A stretch of 64,000 bases of DNA. It comes from Galbula dea. Its lineage: Eukaryota; Chordata; Aves; Piciformes; Galbulidae. The number at the start of each line of letters is the position of its first letter. Within the stretch, counting starts at the first letter, position 1. This document shows, one piece after another, positions 45,271-59,000 of this stretch. The notes under the pieces are model-generated. The model worked only from the letters and a program-made list of their open reading frames with translations, made no database searches and was not told the DNA's origin. A program made the position numbers and the translations under genes. The stretch lies in assembly GCA_013399015.1 (NCBI GenBank), contig VWZX01001051.1:868001-932000 (forward strand), given 5' to 3'.

Positions 45271-48200
45271 ATTTAGTTCTTGCTTCATTGACTCAATCAT
45301 CAGTCTGCAGGGCCCATTACCTTGTTATAAAGGAAATTAGGTAGACAAATTATTCTTGGCAGTTCCTCAGAGGATGCTACTCCTTGCTTTGTTATCCTCT
45401 CAGGATGCACAGAGATCAACTGGGATACCTGTTATTTGGGCTTGCTTTTGTCAAAATCTTATTTATTCCTGTGAAAAAAGCAAAACTAAATTCTACTTTA
45501 GATATGTAGGTTGCAAGAAAATAGATTACTCTATACTTCCTCCAATTCTTCTTTTTAAGCCAGCACACTGTTCTTTGCAATAGCCCTTACCTAGCCCCTA
45601 GATAAAATGTGCTAAATTATTGCTTAAATAGTTGCTAATTTCAGCACAGATAGACATGAGGTCTTAGCATTCAGCCACCTGCATATCGGAAAACGTATGA
45701 GTTAACACTGGAATAACCTTGCTGAGAAGCAATGTGAACAGTGTTTTTGATCATAATGGAAGAGAGCAGAATGTGTTGTTTGCTTAATTAGAGACAGTTA
45801 CTAACATTGCTACTGCATCTTTTAATCCATCCTTTGACTTCCATTTCACAGTTCAGTTACTACAATATTTAGAAGAATCTCAAGACATAAGGTAAATAGT
45901 ACAAGAGCAATGGATTTACTTCTGTCTGAAGGGTGTTGTATGGGGCTTCCAACTCTCACACTGGAATGATACAACAAATTACTCCATTCTTCCATTACTT
46001 CTGACGTGACCTTCAAGCAACTCAATCACTTCCATAGCTCAAATATATTTCTCATTCAAAGAAAATACTAGGTCTTCAAAGTCCTCCTATTTTCTGTTGT
46101 TTAGGTAGTGACAAGATTTTTAGACAGCTGTTACTGCTGTTTTAGATAAGGCATCAGTAACATTCTTAATTCCCTGGGTACAATTGCTAATATTGTTCCT
46201 TTTAATATGATGATTACATAGCTTCTTGATTGACAAGGAATTTCAAAGGAGCTGTGGTCAGTGAAAGTTTATTTAAATTTTCTGAATAATTTTTAAATCT
46301 CTGACTCTCTAATTAGATGTCTGTGCATATTTCTTGATGGTCCATGAGAGAAATTCTGGGATGCTCCTGTGAAAAATAATGATTAATGGTGATTAGCCTC
46401 TCTTGCCACCTTTTTTATGGACTTACCTAAGTCCACATTTAGCAAGTTAGAGGGATTTTATATGAGCACTGAACATTCTTCTCAGTCTGAATGGTCTCAT
46501 TCAGGTGTATTTCTGTAAGAAATGTGCAAGAGCAAGTGCTGCTGATCCAGTGTGCTGGGCACTCTCCAGAACTGAACATAGCAAGACCAAGTTTCTCCAG
46601 TGCTCATTTTGTAGGAGTTCACTCCACCCCTGTTGAAGTTGTGTTGCAAACATGCAGAAGATCCTTTATTCATTGCCTTTCTGAATATTTTTCTTGTCTT
46701 CTGCATATGTATGTGTAAATGTGGTGGAAAGAGGTTGTATGTGCACTTCCTTCACAGTACCTTCAAAACAATCACATTTTCTGAGGTTACCAAAAAGATC
46801 ACAGTGGCACTGTTCTTCCTTGCCCAGAAGAGTGCTGTGTCTAAAATCCACCCCTCACTGAGGACAACACATGTATATTTCAACACTGTCTCTACACTGT
46901 CTCAGAAGATTTTGGCAGTTCAGAAATGCCCAAGATTCAGCTCTGTCTGTTCACACCATCCTCAGAGGCCTCAGTTGGCCTGACCATCAATCCCACCTGT
47001 TGCTGCTGCAGTCAATGCATGTTGGGACCACGCTAGCTGTCAACCTTAACCATCTTTTCTGTCCAGCAGAGACCACTGCAGCAGCAGACAGGTACTTAGA
47101 AGAGACTGAGCCAAGCAAAATTAGAGCTTCTCTACATCACAGAGAAAAACATTCTTGAGTATAATTTAAAGCATGAAGCAGAGCTGATAGCTTTCTTCAA
47201 ACATGATCTATAGGTATCTCCAGGAGCACAACATTTAGTGAGCAGTGTGGACCTGTCACAATGTTTAGCCTTTGAACTCATCCTTAATGTTTTAATTTTA
47301 AAACTACAAGTACAACCCCACTAATTTCAGCAGATTTTAACTGATTTTGTATTTTTCAACATAGCTATTTTCTCCTTATCTTTCATTATCCTTTTTTTCT
47401 ACTCATATCTTGCAAAGTTAAATGTGGAACTTGTTTATATCAACATTGTCATTAATAGATTGGCTGTGCCATATTATCATGACATAAAATACATATTTCT
47501 GTGCTAATACTAAGTTTTACAGAAAACTACATGACTCAGTAGGATCTCTCTGATTCTGAATTGACCATTTTTCATTGTGCAGCTTCAATAAAATTGAAAA
47601 GTTGAAGCCTTTTAATTCAAGAGCAAAAGCTGGCTGAAGGGGAAAATAATGGATATTTGTTCTGTAAGTTAATGATTCAGTTTACAAGATTGAATTATGA
47701 AGTTAAATATCCTTAGAAGAACTTAATGAATCTCAGATGCTTTTGAAATTGGAAGAATAAAACCCCAACATTTGAACTGACCCTGAGCCCTGGTATCAAT
47801 TCATTGTTAGGAGGTTAATTTGCCAGTTCATTTTAACTTGTTTGTTGTTTCAGTTTTGCTGAGCTTACCTGAAAGTAGAAATACATAGTATCAAAAGCAG
47901 AATTGTCACTCTGTTTCTCTTTTGTTTCTGTTTTCTTTGTTGCTAGACAACATATTATTTTTTAGTTGATTTCCCATAAAAAATACCTCTATAGCAGAAA
48001 TATTAGAGAAAGTAAAATAACATACTGCCTCTTTTGTCCTAATAATGGGAAAGTATTTGTCTGGATAAGGTCACTGTTACTTCTAAGCATAAATTACTTA
48101 ATTGTTTTCAATAGAGCTGTTGTGAGCTCCAGGACTTGGCAATCTAGTCTAAAGCAGAACTCTCTTTCTTTGGAAGAATGTTTCTGGGGACGATCTTTGC

Positions 48201-48439
48201 AGGACATAGGGACTACTGGGTCACCACGGGCTGAACAGCTTGTTTTTAATTAATACCTTTTATTCTGGTTTTGAAGAAAACATAGATAATAATGAAAGAT
48301 CATTTTACTGACATTGTTTTCTATGTCCATACACTTTTAATTCTTTGTATTGTTTAGACAGAGAAGAGGCCACTGCCAAAACAAAGGTTGTTCCATAACA
48401 GCTGAATGTATGAGTTATAAGCATAAGTTTGTGAGCCTA
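45271..48439. other. AT-rich intergenic DNA
   Basis: No gene was recognised. A slightly GC-richer area at about 46800-47110 shows overlapping frames of about 95-116 codons without known domains. Confidence 0.5.
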
Positions 48440-48526
48440 GGGTTTTTTTGTTTTGGGGGTTTTTTTGGAGGTTTTTTGTTTGTTTGTTTGTTTGGCTTTG
48501 TTTTGGTTTTGTTTTGGGGGTTTTGG
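48440..48526. repeat. G/T-rich simple repeat with (GTTT)n
   Basis: Almost only G and T on the plus strand, with GTTT units and several GGGGG runs. Confidence 0.9.
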
Positions 48527-48566
48527 AAAGGATTTTATGCTATTTTAAAGGATTTTATGCTATTTT
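48527..48566. repeat. Exact 20-bp tandem duplication
   Basis: AAAGGATTTTATGCTATTTT occurs twice back to back without a mismatch, directly after the G/T-rich tract. Confidence 0.95.
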
Positions 48567-51500
48567 GTGCCACATGTTATCCATGTGGTGGCAAATATCA
48601 GTAAATTTATTATTTCAATGGTGCATTTCGATGGAAATAGGGGAGCATGGCTCCCCATTAGTGCCACCTGCACAAGTGCCTGTTGCAGTTGGAATCGTGT
48701 TGCTGTGCACTCACAAGGCAGCTCCATTTTCCTGGATATAAAAATAAATGTCATTCCATCTAAGTTTGTATATGCCTTGGATGTGGATGGAGAGGCCTGT
48801 GTGCACAGCTTTGCAAAGAGCTCTCCCTCTGCATAAACACTCTCTTGCAAATCCCGAGCCAGAGGCCAGTTCCCTCAAGATACGTACTGGTTTAACAACA
48901 AATTGTACTCAAGATGTTTTTTAATTGACATATCTGTGGGCAGTCTAACACATACGTTAATCTGGTTTGTATCAACTAACAAACTCACAACTTTTGTGGG
49001 AAAACAAGCCCTGGCTCTTCCCAAATCTTGTGCCTGTGCATGGAGTTTATAGAAAACTATGCAGCAGCCTGCGTTAGCTACAGTGCAATCAGGGATTCGC
49101 TGGGAGGGAAGAAAAGAACTTGCCCTTATGCGAACTGTGCATAAGATGCCTTTAATTCCTCATGGGAGCTTTTGTGGTGACATAAACTGAGGGAATGTTG
49201 AAGACAGGATTACAGCATAAATTTATGTAAGTGTTAGGAGGACATTTGAAATTATTAATTAATTGATTTTAAAATATCCCTTTTGTTAGCCAAATGTATG
49301 CAACAGTCCTAAGATGAGCAAATACCAATACTGCAAGAGTAAATATAGCATGCACCACTGTGTTCGTAACCAGTTACCCAAAACACAAAGCACAATGTGG
49401 AGTGGATTTCAGGATGGGTTAGTTGCTTGGGTTTGGTTTGTTTTTTTCAGATTCTCCTCTGAAAAGCTAGAGCAATCCTCTTGGGTAAAGAATGGCACTT
49501 GCTTAGGAGCTTTTTCCAGGGCAAGCAGTACACACACACAAATGTACACCTGCAAACACATGGAGATATAAACCCTACATTGCCTCAGCAGCATTATGTC
49601 CAGCTCCAGTAGGAGAAGGCCTATTGAAAATTCTTTCACTGGGCATGTAGGCAATGCAGGAACAGAAATAAATTTGAATAAGTATTCAGCGCCTCACTGT
49701 TTAGCACTGATTTTCAAGTAGCTTACTTCCAAATGCTTGTTACGTGTTTGCTTAATGATGTTTCTTTTCTCATCTCTGTCTTGAATCATGTTCTCTTTCC
49801 CCTCTGCCTCTATTTATTTGGTCCCTGCATCCCTCCAGCTTGGGGCTTTTTTTGTAAACATCATAGTAAACTTAAATGTGGGAGCATCTATGACTTCACT
49901 TTATTATGGTTTTGGTGCTCAGCAATAAGAATATAAACATTTCTGGTTTTACGTTTTGATCTCAGTTGTTTAATCTTCTGTGTGCTTAAACTGGACATCA
50001 GCAGGGTTGCAATCCTTAGCAGGCCATCCTGTTCCTTCAGTGAGGTTGCCTATTTTGAATAAAACGTGATGTTAAGAAAGTTTGTTAGTGTATATAAAAA
50101 TGAGACAGGTAGGATGCCATCTATGGGTTTTACTGTAGCCAATTATCTTATACAGTTTCTACAATCTGATAAACATTGTTTGAATGCCTCAAAGTCTATC
50201 TTTATCATGCTGCAAGGCATTTATATATATTCCCGTTATTATCAGCAGGACATAGATCTACTGTGTGCTTCTCTCTTGGCATGATACATTAATAGTTTCT
50301 TTATAGCTGCACTCCAAAAGAGAAAGGATTTCTGTATAAGTACAGTTGAATATATACCAGGACATCTTTTTTTATTTTTTTTGCCCCTCCATTTTCCATG
50401 GAAGAAAAATTTGCTAATATCCTGCATATCTTGATGTACAGCTTCAAAAGCAAAAAAGGAATAATGTATAGCTGAAATGCCTCACCAGCAATGAAAGGCT
50501 TTGGAAAGCTGCAGCAGTGCATAAATAAAGAGCAGCCCACCGCTCTGTGCCAGCTACTACTTAGTTGGGAAACTATGCAATGATTAAACAATGAAATTAA
50601 ACACATAGGACCTGGTACATTTAAATATTTAAATGCCACTTTTCATAACAAATCATACTAATGCATAACTGTGAGTCTGACCTTGCTCTAGGACGGCCTA
50701 TAACACTGCAAGCAAGACAGATAACTTTGTGCATTCCTCTACATTGTCAGTTAAGATCTGTGTTCTCATATAAAGGCAGGGCCACTACATAAGATCTAAT
50801 TACAAAACATCTTTGTTCATATATATTTATCAGGGCTATGACTGTCATTTTTAAGTGAAAGAAGTCTGCTTTCGTATAAGCATAATCTGAAGCAAATTCA
50901 TTGACCTCAGCAGACCTACAGGAAAATGTGAGTCTGGTTTCTTGATGCCTGTTACTTAAAAGACTCCTCATAGTATTTTAACTATTACTTACATAATCTT
51001 GTTGAATAACTCTGTATATTTTTGCAACAGAGTTACCTCCCTGCTTCATCTGCTATTCAGGTAAACTTCATGGTGGAAGGTCCACTCAGGTATCCTTCAG
51101 AAAAGAGACTTACAGGAGGAAACCTCCAGCAGGAAGAAACTGCTGTAACAGCTACGTAATGAAGAAAAAAAATTGCAGTGTGTTTCCAACATAAGGTCAT
51201 AGTCTAAAAGGGGGGGGGTCAGTAGGAGTCCATTCAGTGTCATACTGAGCAGTACTTCTCAATTTTTTAGTGACTTATTTAATGTCAGCAAAGAGCTGGT
51301 TATCAGATATCGACTTCCTGTTTCCATGTCAAAACTGTATTAAAAGATGCATGTAAAAAACACCTTACTTTCCTAAAATTAACTTCCCCTGAAAGCAATT
51401 CCATGACTGTAACAGTATTGTGTAGTCATTGAAAGGGTAACTTGCTACACTCTGTTTACGGGATATCTACGGGGAAAAAGAAGTGCCTTGTTAAGAGCTA

Positions 51501-52218
51501 AGTTCAGTTAACTAACAAATTAAAACAGCAAGAAAAGCAAGGTAAATTGGGGTCTAACTCTGGATAATAGGTTGAGTTCAAACTGGCATTTTCCACAGAT
51601 CTCAATTCCAGGTGCCAAGCAGAGCTAAACCAGACTTGCAGTATCACGGCCTTAGCCAGATCTTTGTGTAGCAGAAGAGGACGGGAAACAGCTCAGTCTA
51701 GGACTCTGCTTCTCTAAAGGTCACTCTGTCTTGCACAGGCAGACTGCAATGATGTGAACTCATGAGTCAAGATGGTCAGGAATTGTTTTGTAGCTGAAAC
51801 TATCTTTGAAACCATGGGGTTTTTAAATCAGTAAAAAAGGATCAATATCAGAGAAGTACCATAACAGAGGGGGCATTTTCTTTTGGAAGGAATTGATCTT
51901 GATGAAAGTTTTTTAACTGTCTTTAATTCTAAAAATATAGTATTTGTGAAACAGACATGCAGTGACCCTTGGGGATTATTACTGTAGCCCCATCCTGACA
52001 CCTGCACATCTGTTCAGATCTTGCCCTCAGGCAAAACATTTGCCCCTACATGCAAACCTTAGAGTTTTAAAGGATTTTCTATCATGAATATTTTGTCTTA
52101 CAGTTCCAACTCATACTGTTGAAAAGTCAACGTATATACTAAGTGTATGCTAAGGTCTACTGACATATCTAGCTTCAGCTCCATCACTCATTCTTTTTCA
52201 GTTATTCTTCTGGGGTGC
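48567..52218. other. AT-rich intergenic DNA
   Basis: No gene was recognised. There is an eight-G run at 51210-51217. Short frames of up to 112 codons are without recognisable features. Confidence 0.5.
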
Positions 52219-52274
52219 CTGTGTGTATGTGTGTGTATCCATCTATCCATCCATTCTATCTACCTGTCTGTATC
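52219..52274. repeat. (GT)n then (ATCC/ATCT)n microsatellite
   Basis: GTGTGTATGTGTGTGTATCC passes into ATCTATCCATCCATT and CTACCTGTCTGTATC. This is a compound microsatellite. A shorter relative of the ATCT/GTCT type lies at 63884-63906. Confidence 0.9.
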
Positions 52275-52439
52275 TTTTCCCTTTCATAAAATAAATACAT
52301 ACATAGATTGAACAATATTTTCACTTTCTCTTCAAATCAACATGAAAAAAATTATCCACACAGATGGACAATATGCCTTTAGAGATGGCTAGGATAGAAA
52401 CAATATTCAAGAGTAAAAACAAAGAAAAAGAAGGGGCAG

Positions 52440-52467
52440 ACTTAGTCCTTAAAGAGCAGGACTAAGT
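52440..52467. repeat. Perfect 10-bp inverted repeat, 8-nt loop
   Basis: ACTTAGTCCT and AGGACTAAGT flank TAAAGAGC. The hairpin is visible directly, and its function is unknown. Confidence 0.85.
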
Positions 52468-52489
52468 ACTACATCATGGAGGTCACATG

Positions 52490-52760
52490 ATGGCATTGAG
52501 AGTGGAGGCAGGGCTGTTGGGCAGTAAGAGCAGTGAGGACACGTGTCAGTGTGGCCCTCTCGCCCGTAGGCTGAGAGATCATGTCCAAATCCCATTTTCT
52601 GATGCTGTGGACAGAAGTCTGAACAATTAGTGGCTTCATCTTTCAAATAAGATGTTGACCAACTCTGGAAGTAAAATATTTCAGGACATATTTTGGAAAG
52701 AAAAGGGGAATAACCCCAGTGCCTTGGCCAACGTCCCAGTCTTCAGCACAACTAGTATCA
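52490..52760 (+). repeat. Ancient vertebrate interspersed repeat
   Basis: The segments ATCTTTCAAATAAGATGTTG (52639-52658) and AGGGGAATAACCCCAGTGCC then TTGGCCAACGTCCCA (52704-52738) match, in order and spacing, an old repeat. That repeat reads ATCTTTCAGATGAGATGTTA, later AGTAGGGGTGTTAACCCCGG and TGTCCTGGCCAAATTCC, and is common in reptile and fish genomes. The family name (L2-like LINE or CORE/Deu-type SINE) is not certain. The left border at 52490 is approximate. Confidence 0.5.
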
Positions 52761-52988
52761 AAACAAAGTGTGATTAATGCTAAGTGCATAATGGCTGCTA
52801 CATTTGCCTCTGCAAGTAGAAGGTCTCCTGCAAACTAGCTTTTCATTCTTTCTTTATGGTTCTGGTTAAAAGTCACAAATTTGCCTGAACTGCAGGACAA
52901 GCATTGTAAAATATGCTGGTGCTGTAATATTTTACGAAGATTGTCTTGACTTACGAATATGTTTTCATTGCCAATTTTAAATGGATGC

Positions 52989-53008
52989 AATGTAATGTAA
53001 TGTAATGT
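52989..53008. repeat. (TGTAA)n microsatellite
   Basis: About four TGTAA/AATG units. Short pentamer or tetramer tails of this sort end several L2-like elements, so it may be the 3' tail of the ancient repeat upstream. The gap of ~230 bp is not clearly recognisable. Confidence 0.8.
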
Positions 53009-56000
53009 TTCAGAAGATTTCTATTCCTCTTAAAGACAGCAGTCTGTGGCCTGAACTTATTCTCTTCAAACTCAACAGTGCTGGTCTGATAATCTCTGTG
53101 AAGACAGAGTGGTACTCATTGTTCAAGGATAGCAATTTTGAGTGAAATAAAAAGATTTTCTCATTTCTGTTGCTCTTGAAATTTGATGCAGCTAATGCTG
53201 GAGAAAATTGAGTGGCCAAGTGTTGTTTGATTTTTCAGAATTATACTCTTTCTAAAAATGTGTTTAGAAAATCACTGATTTTGCTAACATGTTCATAAGC
53301 ACATGGGAGCTCAGACTGTGGCTCAGACAGTTCCCATGTTGATCACATATGCTTCAGAGCTAGCATATAGGGAAACCCCATTAGAAGCAAATGTTATGAT
53401 AAAAAATTATCTGATTTGGTGAATTAATCATTAAAATGGCAGAAACTAGTGCTCCTAAAATGTAGGAAGGTCAGAGGTGAAATACATCTACTTTTGAAAT
53501 GCAGCCTGAGGACTATGAGCCCAACATTGAATGTACCAGGAAAATGCAGTTGCAGGTGCCCCTTGGAGAGGAATCATATGAATATTATGGTGAAGTACTT
53601 GCTATATCATCTTCTGTTTGCTGTGGCAGAGCTCAGCTTCTCAGACACAGAGACCAGGAGCTATGTATGGTTGGCTTATTTTCATGTACTTGGGGTGATG
53701 TTGGCCCAAGGACACTTCTGGCACAGAGCTGCCAGCCCTGCAGTGGGGATACACTGGGTGAACAGCCAGTACTTTTGCCTGTGGTGGCCTCCTCTGGGGA
53801 AGCCTGCAGGGTGACGATCCCCAGTGATCCTCACCACACTGCCTCCTGTGGTGCTATCCCGGGGGGCAGCTTAGAGCTGTACTCAGTCCAAAATCCCTTT
53901 TTCAGGTTTGTGCCGGGACTTATGAGGAAAAGTTCTTACCTAACAGCCTACACTTCATATAATCTTCTCTTCTCCTGTCTTTTTTTTTTTCAGTTCCCTG
54001 TAACATCCTTTTTACTGCTGCAGTCCATTCTCTTAGTTGTTTTGTATAGGCAGTATGCAAGTGAAGAAACACGTATTGGTATTAGAGACCAACATCAAGG
54101 GGGCTTGTTTTGATTTTATTATTCACAGAATTTCAAAAATGACCAAAATGACTGGTTGTAAAGCAGTCAGACTAACTGGAGAGGACAATAAATCAGTTCC
54201 TGAATGTTACTGGTATTTAAACAACACCTGTATTCGGTAAGGTTAAGGTACAAGGATTGTGAAACAAGGAATGAGAAGTGAGGATGGACTATCCTACAAG
54301 CCTTGACAATCACCAGGAGGAGAGAGGCTATATAAGACAAGTCTCCTGGAGCCCTCCAACTTGGCATCAACTGAATGATGAGAGATTTGATGGAGAAAAA
54401 AGAGATGACACACTGATGAAGACTATTTTTTTTTCAGCAACAATATGGAATCTGGACTATCTAAAGCATTTCATCCATGACTGAAAAGCTACAAATTATT
54501 GTTACCATGGGCAATATAGCAAGAGTAACGGAGGAACACAAAGCAGTTTGCGTCCCAAACCGTGCTTTAGAGGGAAGTAGTATTACAACTTTGCCACCCA
54601 CAGCCTCCTCTCTACTTTGCCAATGAAAGAAATAGAGCTAATTTGCCAGGATTGTGAAAATGTTGCTAGGTTGTTGGTACTAATCATTACTGTGAATACA
54701 ACTGGCTGGGGAGAAACATGATAAGTCTTCAAAATGAAAGGATTTTTTTTAAAAGCTTTTTGAAAGTCCTAAGGGAGAACCTCTTCCTGGACTGGAACAT
54801 TTACATTGGTATTGTTGCCAGACTAACCGCTTCCTGAGGAACCAGCTATTTTTCCTGTTCATCACGGAGCCACAGGGATGCAAAGGTGGATATAAACCAT
54901 AAGCCATAAGCATAGCTTGAACATTTTGCATTGCCATGCAAAACGGCTGTTTAATGTGTATTTGTAGACTGATGCTGGAAACGCCTCGTAATTAGACTGT
55001 AAGTAAGCCAAAATGTTTTTGTTATGATATTTGGATGTTGCATTTTACAGAATATTTGTAAAGCAAAAAGGGAAATGTTACCAGAAAAGGGAGTAGGGAC
55101 AGAAATACCTCTGCTGATTTTGAACTGCCAAACACAAAGGCAATTATCAGAACAGACTGTGGAGATGTGTGCCTGAAGGAGGCCTTAAAGGCATGCTTTG
55201 ACGTAAGTCAGAATCAGAGGAGTACCTGCTTTGTGCTAATTTGAGTCATTGTAGTTGTCTTGCATATAGACTTTAAATGAGCTGCTGAATTTAAATGAAT
55301 GTGTCAGTTTTGAAAGACAAAGTAAATCATCATTTGCATAAGAAATTATACCAGACATTTCTATGAAGATTCAAGCCATGAACAAAGAAGACTCAAGGTA
55401 CTGACCATTCAGGTACTGACAATCCTTGTATGATTCACAGATTAGAGTATCATTCACCTTAAAGTACACTGTTGTGAAGTGAAAAGACCTGTTTTGGCCA
55501 TAAAATGTTATCATGTGGCAGAAGATGGCTGTAACCTAGATCACAAAACCATCTGTACAATACAGTAGCTCCTGGAAAGTAAAATTTAATGTTCTTCAGC
55601 ATCTTAATAATTTGTAATGCATCTTGTATGCTTCTTGACCCACCCTCTGGTTCTTCTGCCCTTTCTTGAAAACATACTCCCTTCTCTTCTTATCTTCGAC
55701 ACACTTTTGATCAAGTTAGAGATCATGTCCTCCTTTTTTCTATTTCTTCTTTCTTCTAGTTACGTTTCTATACTTCCTTCTGAAGTGTAGCACAGGAAGG
55801 CCTTAGCCCCTGACCTGATGAGCAAGGGGAAAACCTTATGTGAGAAAACTCTTCAAAGCTTTCCATAAGGATATTCTTAGAAGTATTTAATTTGTTTTAG
55901 ATGACTCATTTAGGACAGTTCAGCAAATCCCAGTATAATGAATACACAAAGGACATGACTGCTGGATGTCAACAGTGATGAGATAACTGACTATCCTTGT

Positions 56001-59000
56001 GATTCTGACTGACATTTGGCTTGTCAGGGTGCCAAAGGGTCAGTGAACTATAATGGATCAAGGGCCTGTCCTATGGGATGTTTCAGAGTGATAACTCTGC
56101 CAGAGTTTCATCACTATTCTTGGTGTTGTTCTGCAGCCAAGCTTATCACTGATGCTTCTCCACTTGGAGTGAGGAAGTTTAGGACTTCTTTCCTGAGAAA
56201 GTCAAGGAGCTGGACTTTGAAGGGCATTTTTTTCTTTAGGTATGCACCAAGTCATAACTTTACACTTTAGAGGAGGAAACACCGGAAAAGACGACTTTTA
56301 AAAACCCACAGGGAATTATAATGGAGTGAACAGAGCCCTTTGAGATGTATTTGTTGTGACTGTGGGCCATGGAGTTCAAGTCTATAACATGAACAGTCAG
56401 ATCATAGGCATTGTTGGTGAAGGACTGCTTTCGTTAAGGATTAATGCAGCATCCAGACACGCACACAAACAAAAAGGATCGAAAAGGAATACAAGTCAGC
56501 TAGTTTTATTTAATCAGCAAACAAATACAGCTTAAATAGTCACCCCCCTTTTTTTTTTAAATTATTCTTCATTTCTACTTAAAATGGAACAGTAATTGCT
56601 GAATCATTTTGAGTTCATTTTGGCTCATATAGTCATACCTCTACAGAAGAAATTGAGGCCTCTCTGCATTAAGGGCATATTCAATATCTCCTTAGCAGTA
56701 GTTCCTTTTTGAGTAATTGTTATTCACCCAAAGACTTTTGCCTTAACAGACTCCCCTGCAAGAGAACTCATCTTTGGAATGCTGGAAAGACTTTGTTGCA
56801 CCAAACATAAGTTTCTAACTCTTTCTAAAGAGAAAAAGCCAAATATTTGCAGTGAGCAAGCACCTCCATGCACTATAGTCTAAAGCAGGATCTTCCTTTA
56901 CTGCCAATTACTATACTATTTATATTTTAACAGATTTAAGATACTAACTACCAGCAAAAAAGGGTATTAATTTTTTCACACATCTTTTGAACACCTCATA
57001 CATTATCTAAGGGAAATCTGGTAGAAAAAACTAGACTGTGATTCATTTTACAGCATCCCCAGTGCTTCTGAATGCTCCTTAAACTATATTCATTATATGG
57101 ATGCTATTCCTAAATAAATTTTGCCAGTCTGGGTTATCCTAGTTTGCATGTGATTTTCTAAAACCTCAGAAATTTTACATGCTCCATACTAACTCAAATT
57201 ATTTTAAAATTAGCCTTCTTTTGTGTGTCTTTGATTTTACTTTTGTTACTCTTCTAAAGAAGTTCTTAGTGAACTCAATTCTTTTGCTGAAACCAGAGCT
57301 TTTGGGATAATAGATTTTTAACATGAATTCTTGAGCCTCTTCTCAAGGATTTAATAGACATGACAGCTATTGTAAAGCAGTTATCAATTGTTACAGACAG
57401 CATAGAGACCAGGTGGGTTTTTTATTTACATTAACATTTTAAACTTAACAACAAAATAACTTTTATTAGTAGCCAAGTTAAATAACCTCTTTTAAATCAT
57501 TCATCACTATGGCACTAACGCATACTTTGTTGCCAGACCCCCCCCTGTTCTGAGGTGGAAGAATCTATTTAAAGAGAGCTGCAGATTAAATGCTGTCATT
57601 GTCAGACTAAAAAGTTCATGCCTTGGGAAAGCAGCAAATTGTCCTGAAACACTACAAATGTAAGAAGTTTAAGGGCAATTTATTATGAGCATATTTAATG
57701 AAATACAAGTTTTTAGATTATTATCATTCATATATTGACAGTAACTACTGTAATGTCTTATTTGCTTCTAAAAAGTGAAAACAAGCATCTATCTTCGGTT
57801 CTTTAAATGAAAAGTTAATTCCTGCATGTAAGACCCAGGATAGCTGGTTTATATCCACTACACACAAGTGAATGTCATAAAATGAAGTGAAACAATGCAA
57901 TTCTCCAATTGTTTTTCAATATTCTAAATACAAGCTTTAGCAGTGCCGAAATAGCAGAGCAATGTAGTTCATCCCCCAGATGTGCAGTAATATTATGTGC
58001 ATTTTAATTAAATGCAACAGTTCTCAAACTGCTGAGGATTTGGTCAATGATTTACAGTGGAGCAGGAACAGTGTCAGTAAGCAGCCTCCACTGCCTAGAA
58101 GCTGCACCTCCAGCAGTTAAGAATAGTAGTGAGGTTTTGAAGTGAACCCTCTGATCATCCCAACTCACTCTATTGTTGGCGTGGTATGCAGAGTGGGTTT
58201 GATGCATGCAAAAGATACACCTTCTGGGGGAAATAAAACTGTAACTTTCACTCTAAAAGTCTATCTACTGTGCTCCAATCCTATTTAGGGCAGATGGATT
58301 TTGAACCACATGTATGGTAGGCACTATCCATGATATAAACCTAGAAATATTTCAGGCATCCCAGTAAATCTGATCTAAGGTAATACACCCGTACATACAG
58401 AATATAAATGTTGGACTAAGTACCAGCCATTTCCAGTCACTTATCTGCTCCTATTGCATGGAATTACTTGTTGATGTAGATGTATGTGACTGTGGTGCTA
58501 ACATACAGTAGCATGCAGGTGACTACCGAGCATTGAACAGAGAGCCAGGCTCTGTAAGGACACAGATTTCCAAAGTGGATCTACAAAGCATGGGTTCAAC
58601 AGTGAAAGCTGTGGAAATCCAAGAACTGTAGCTGAAGTTGTGAATAATACTTACTTTTAACAGGTGGCTCTCTGCCTGGTAAGTCTTTGGGATCTAATTC
58701 CTTTGCTCATATCAGTTGCATATAGCCAGTGAGACTCTTTGCAGGCTGAGATTAATTGAAGGAGTTTCATCCACTGTCTGGCCATTTACCAGCATGCAAA
58801 GAAAATGTAACAGGAATGTTTAAAATTATCCCGCAAGAAGGCCAGTTCTTTCATTCCACATTGCACTTGTATTTTGTTGGTTTAAATGAGTGTGAAGTGG
58901 GGAATATTAATGCTGCCTGACTTTAAGCACCCATCTTAGGAGAGCAATCTTCTTGGACTCTATAGTCACTGGAAAGGGAAAGACTTTTCTGGAGGGCAAC

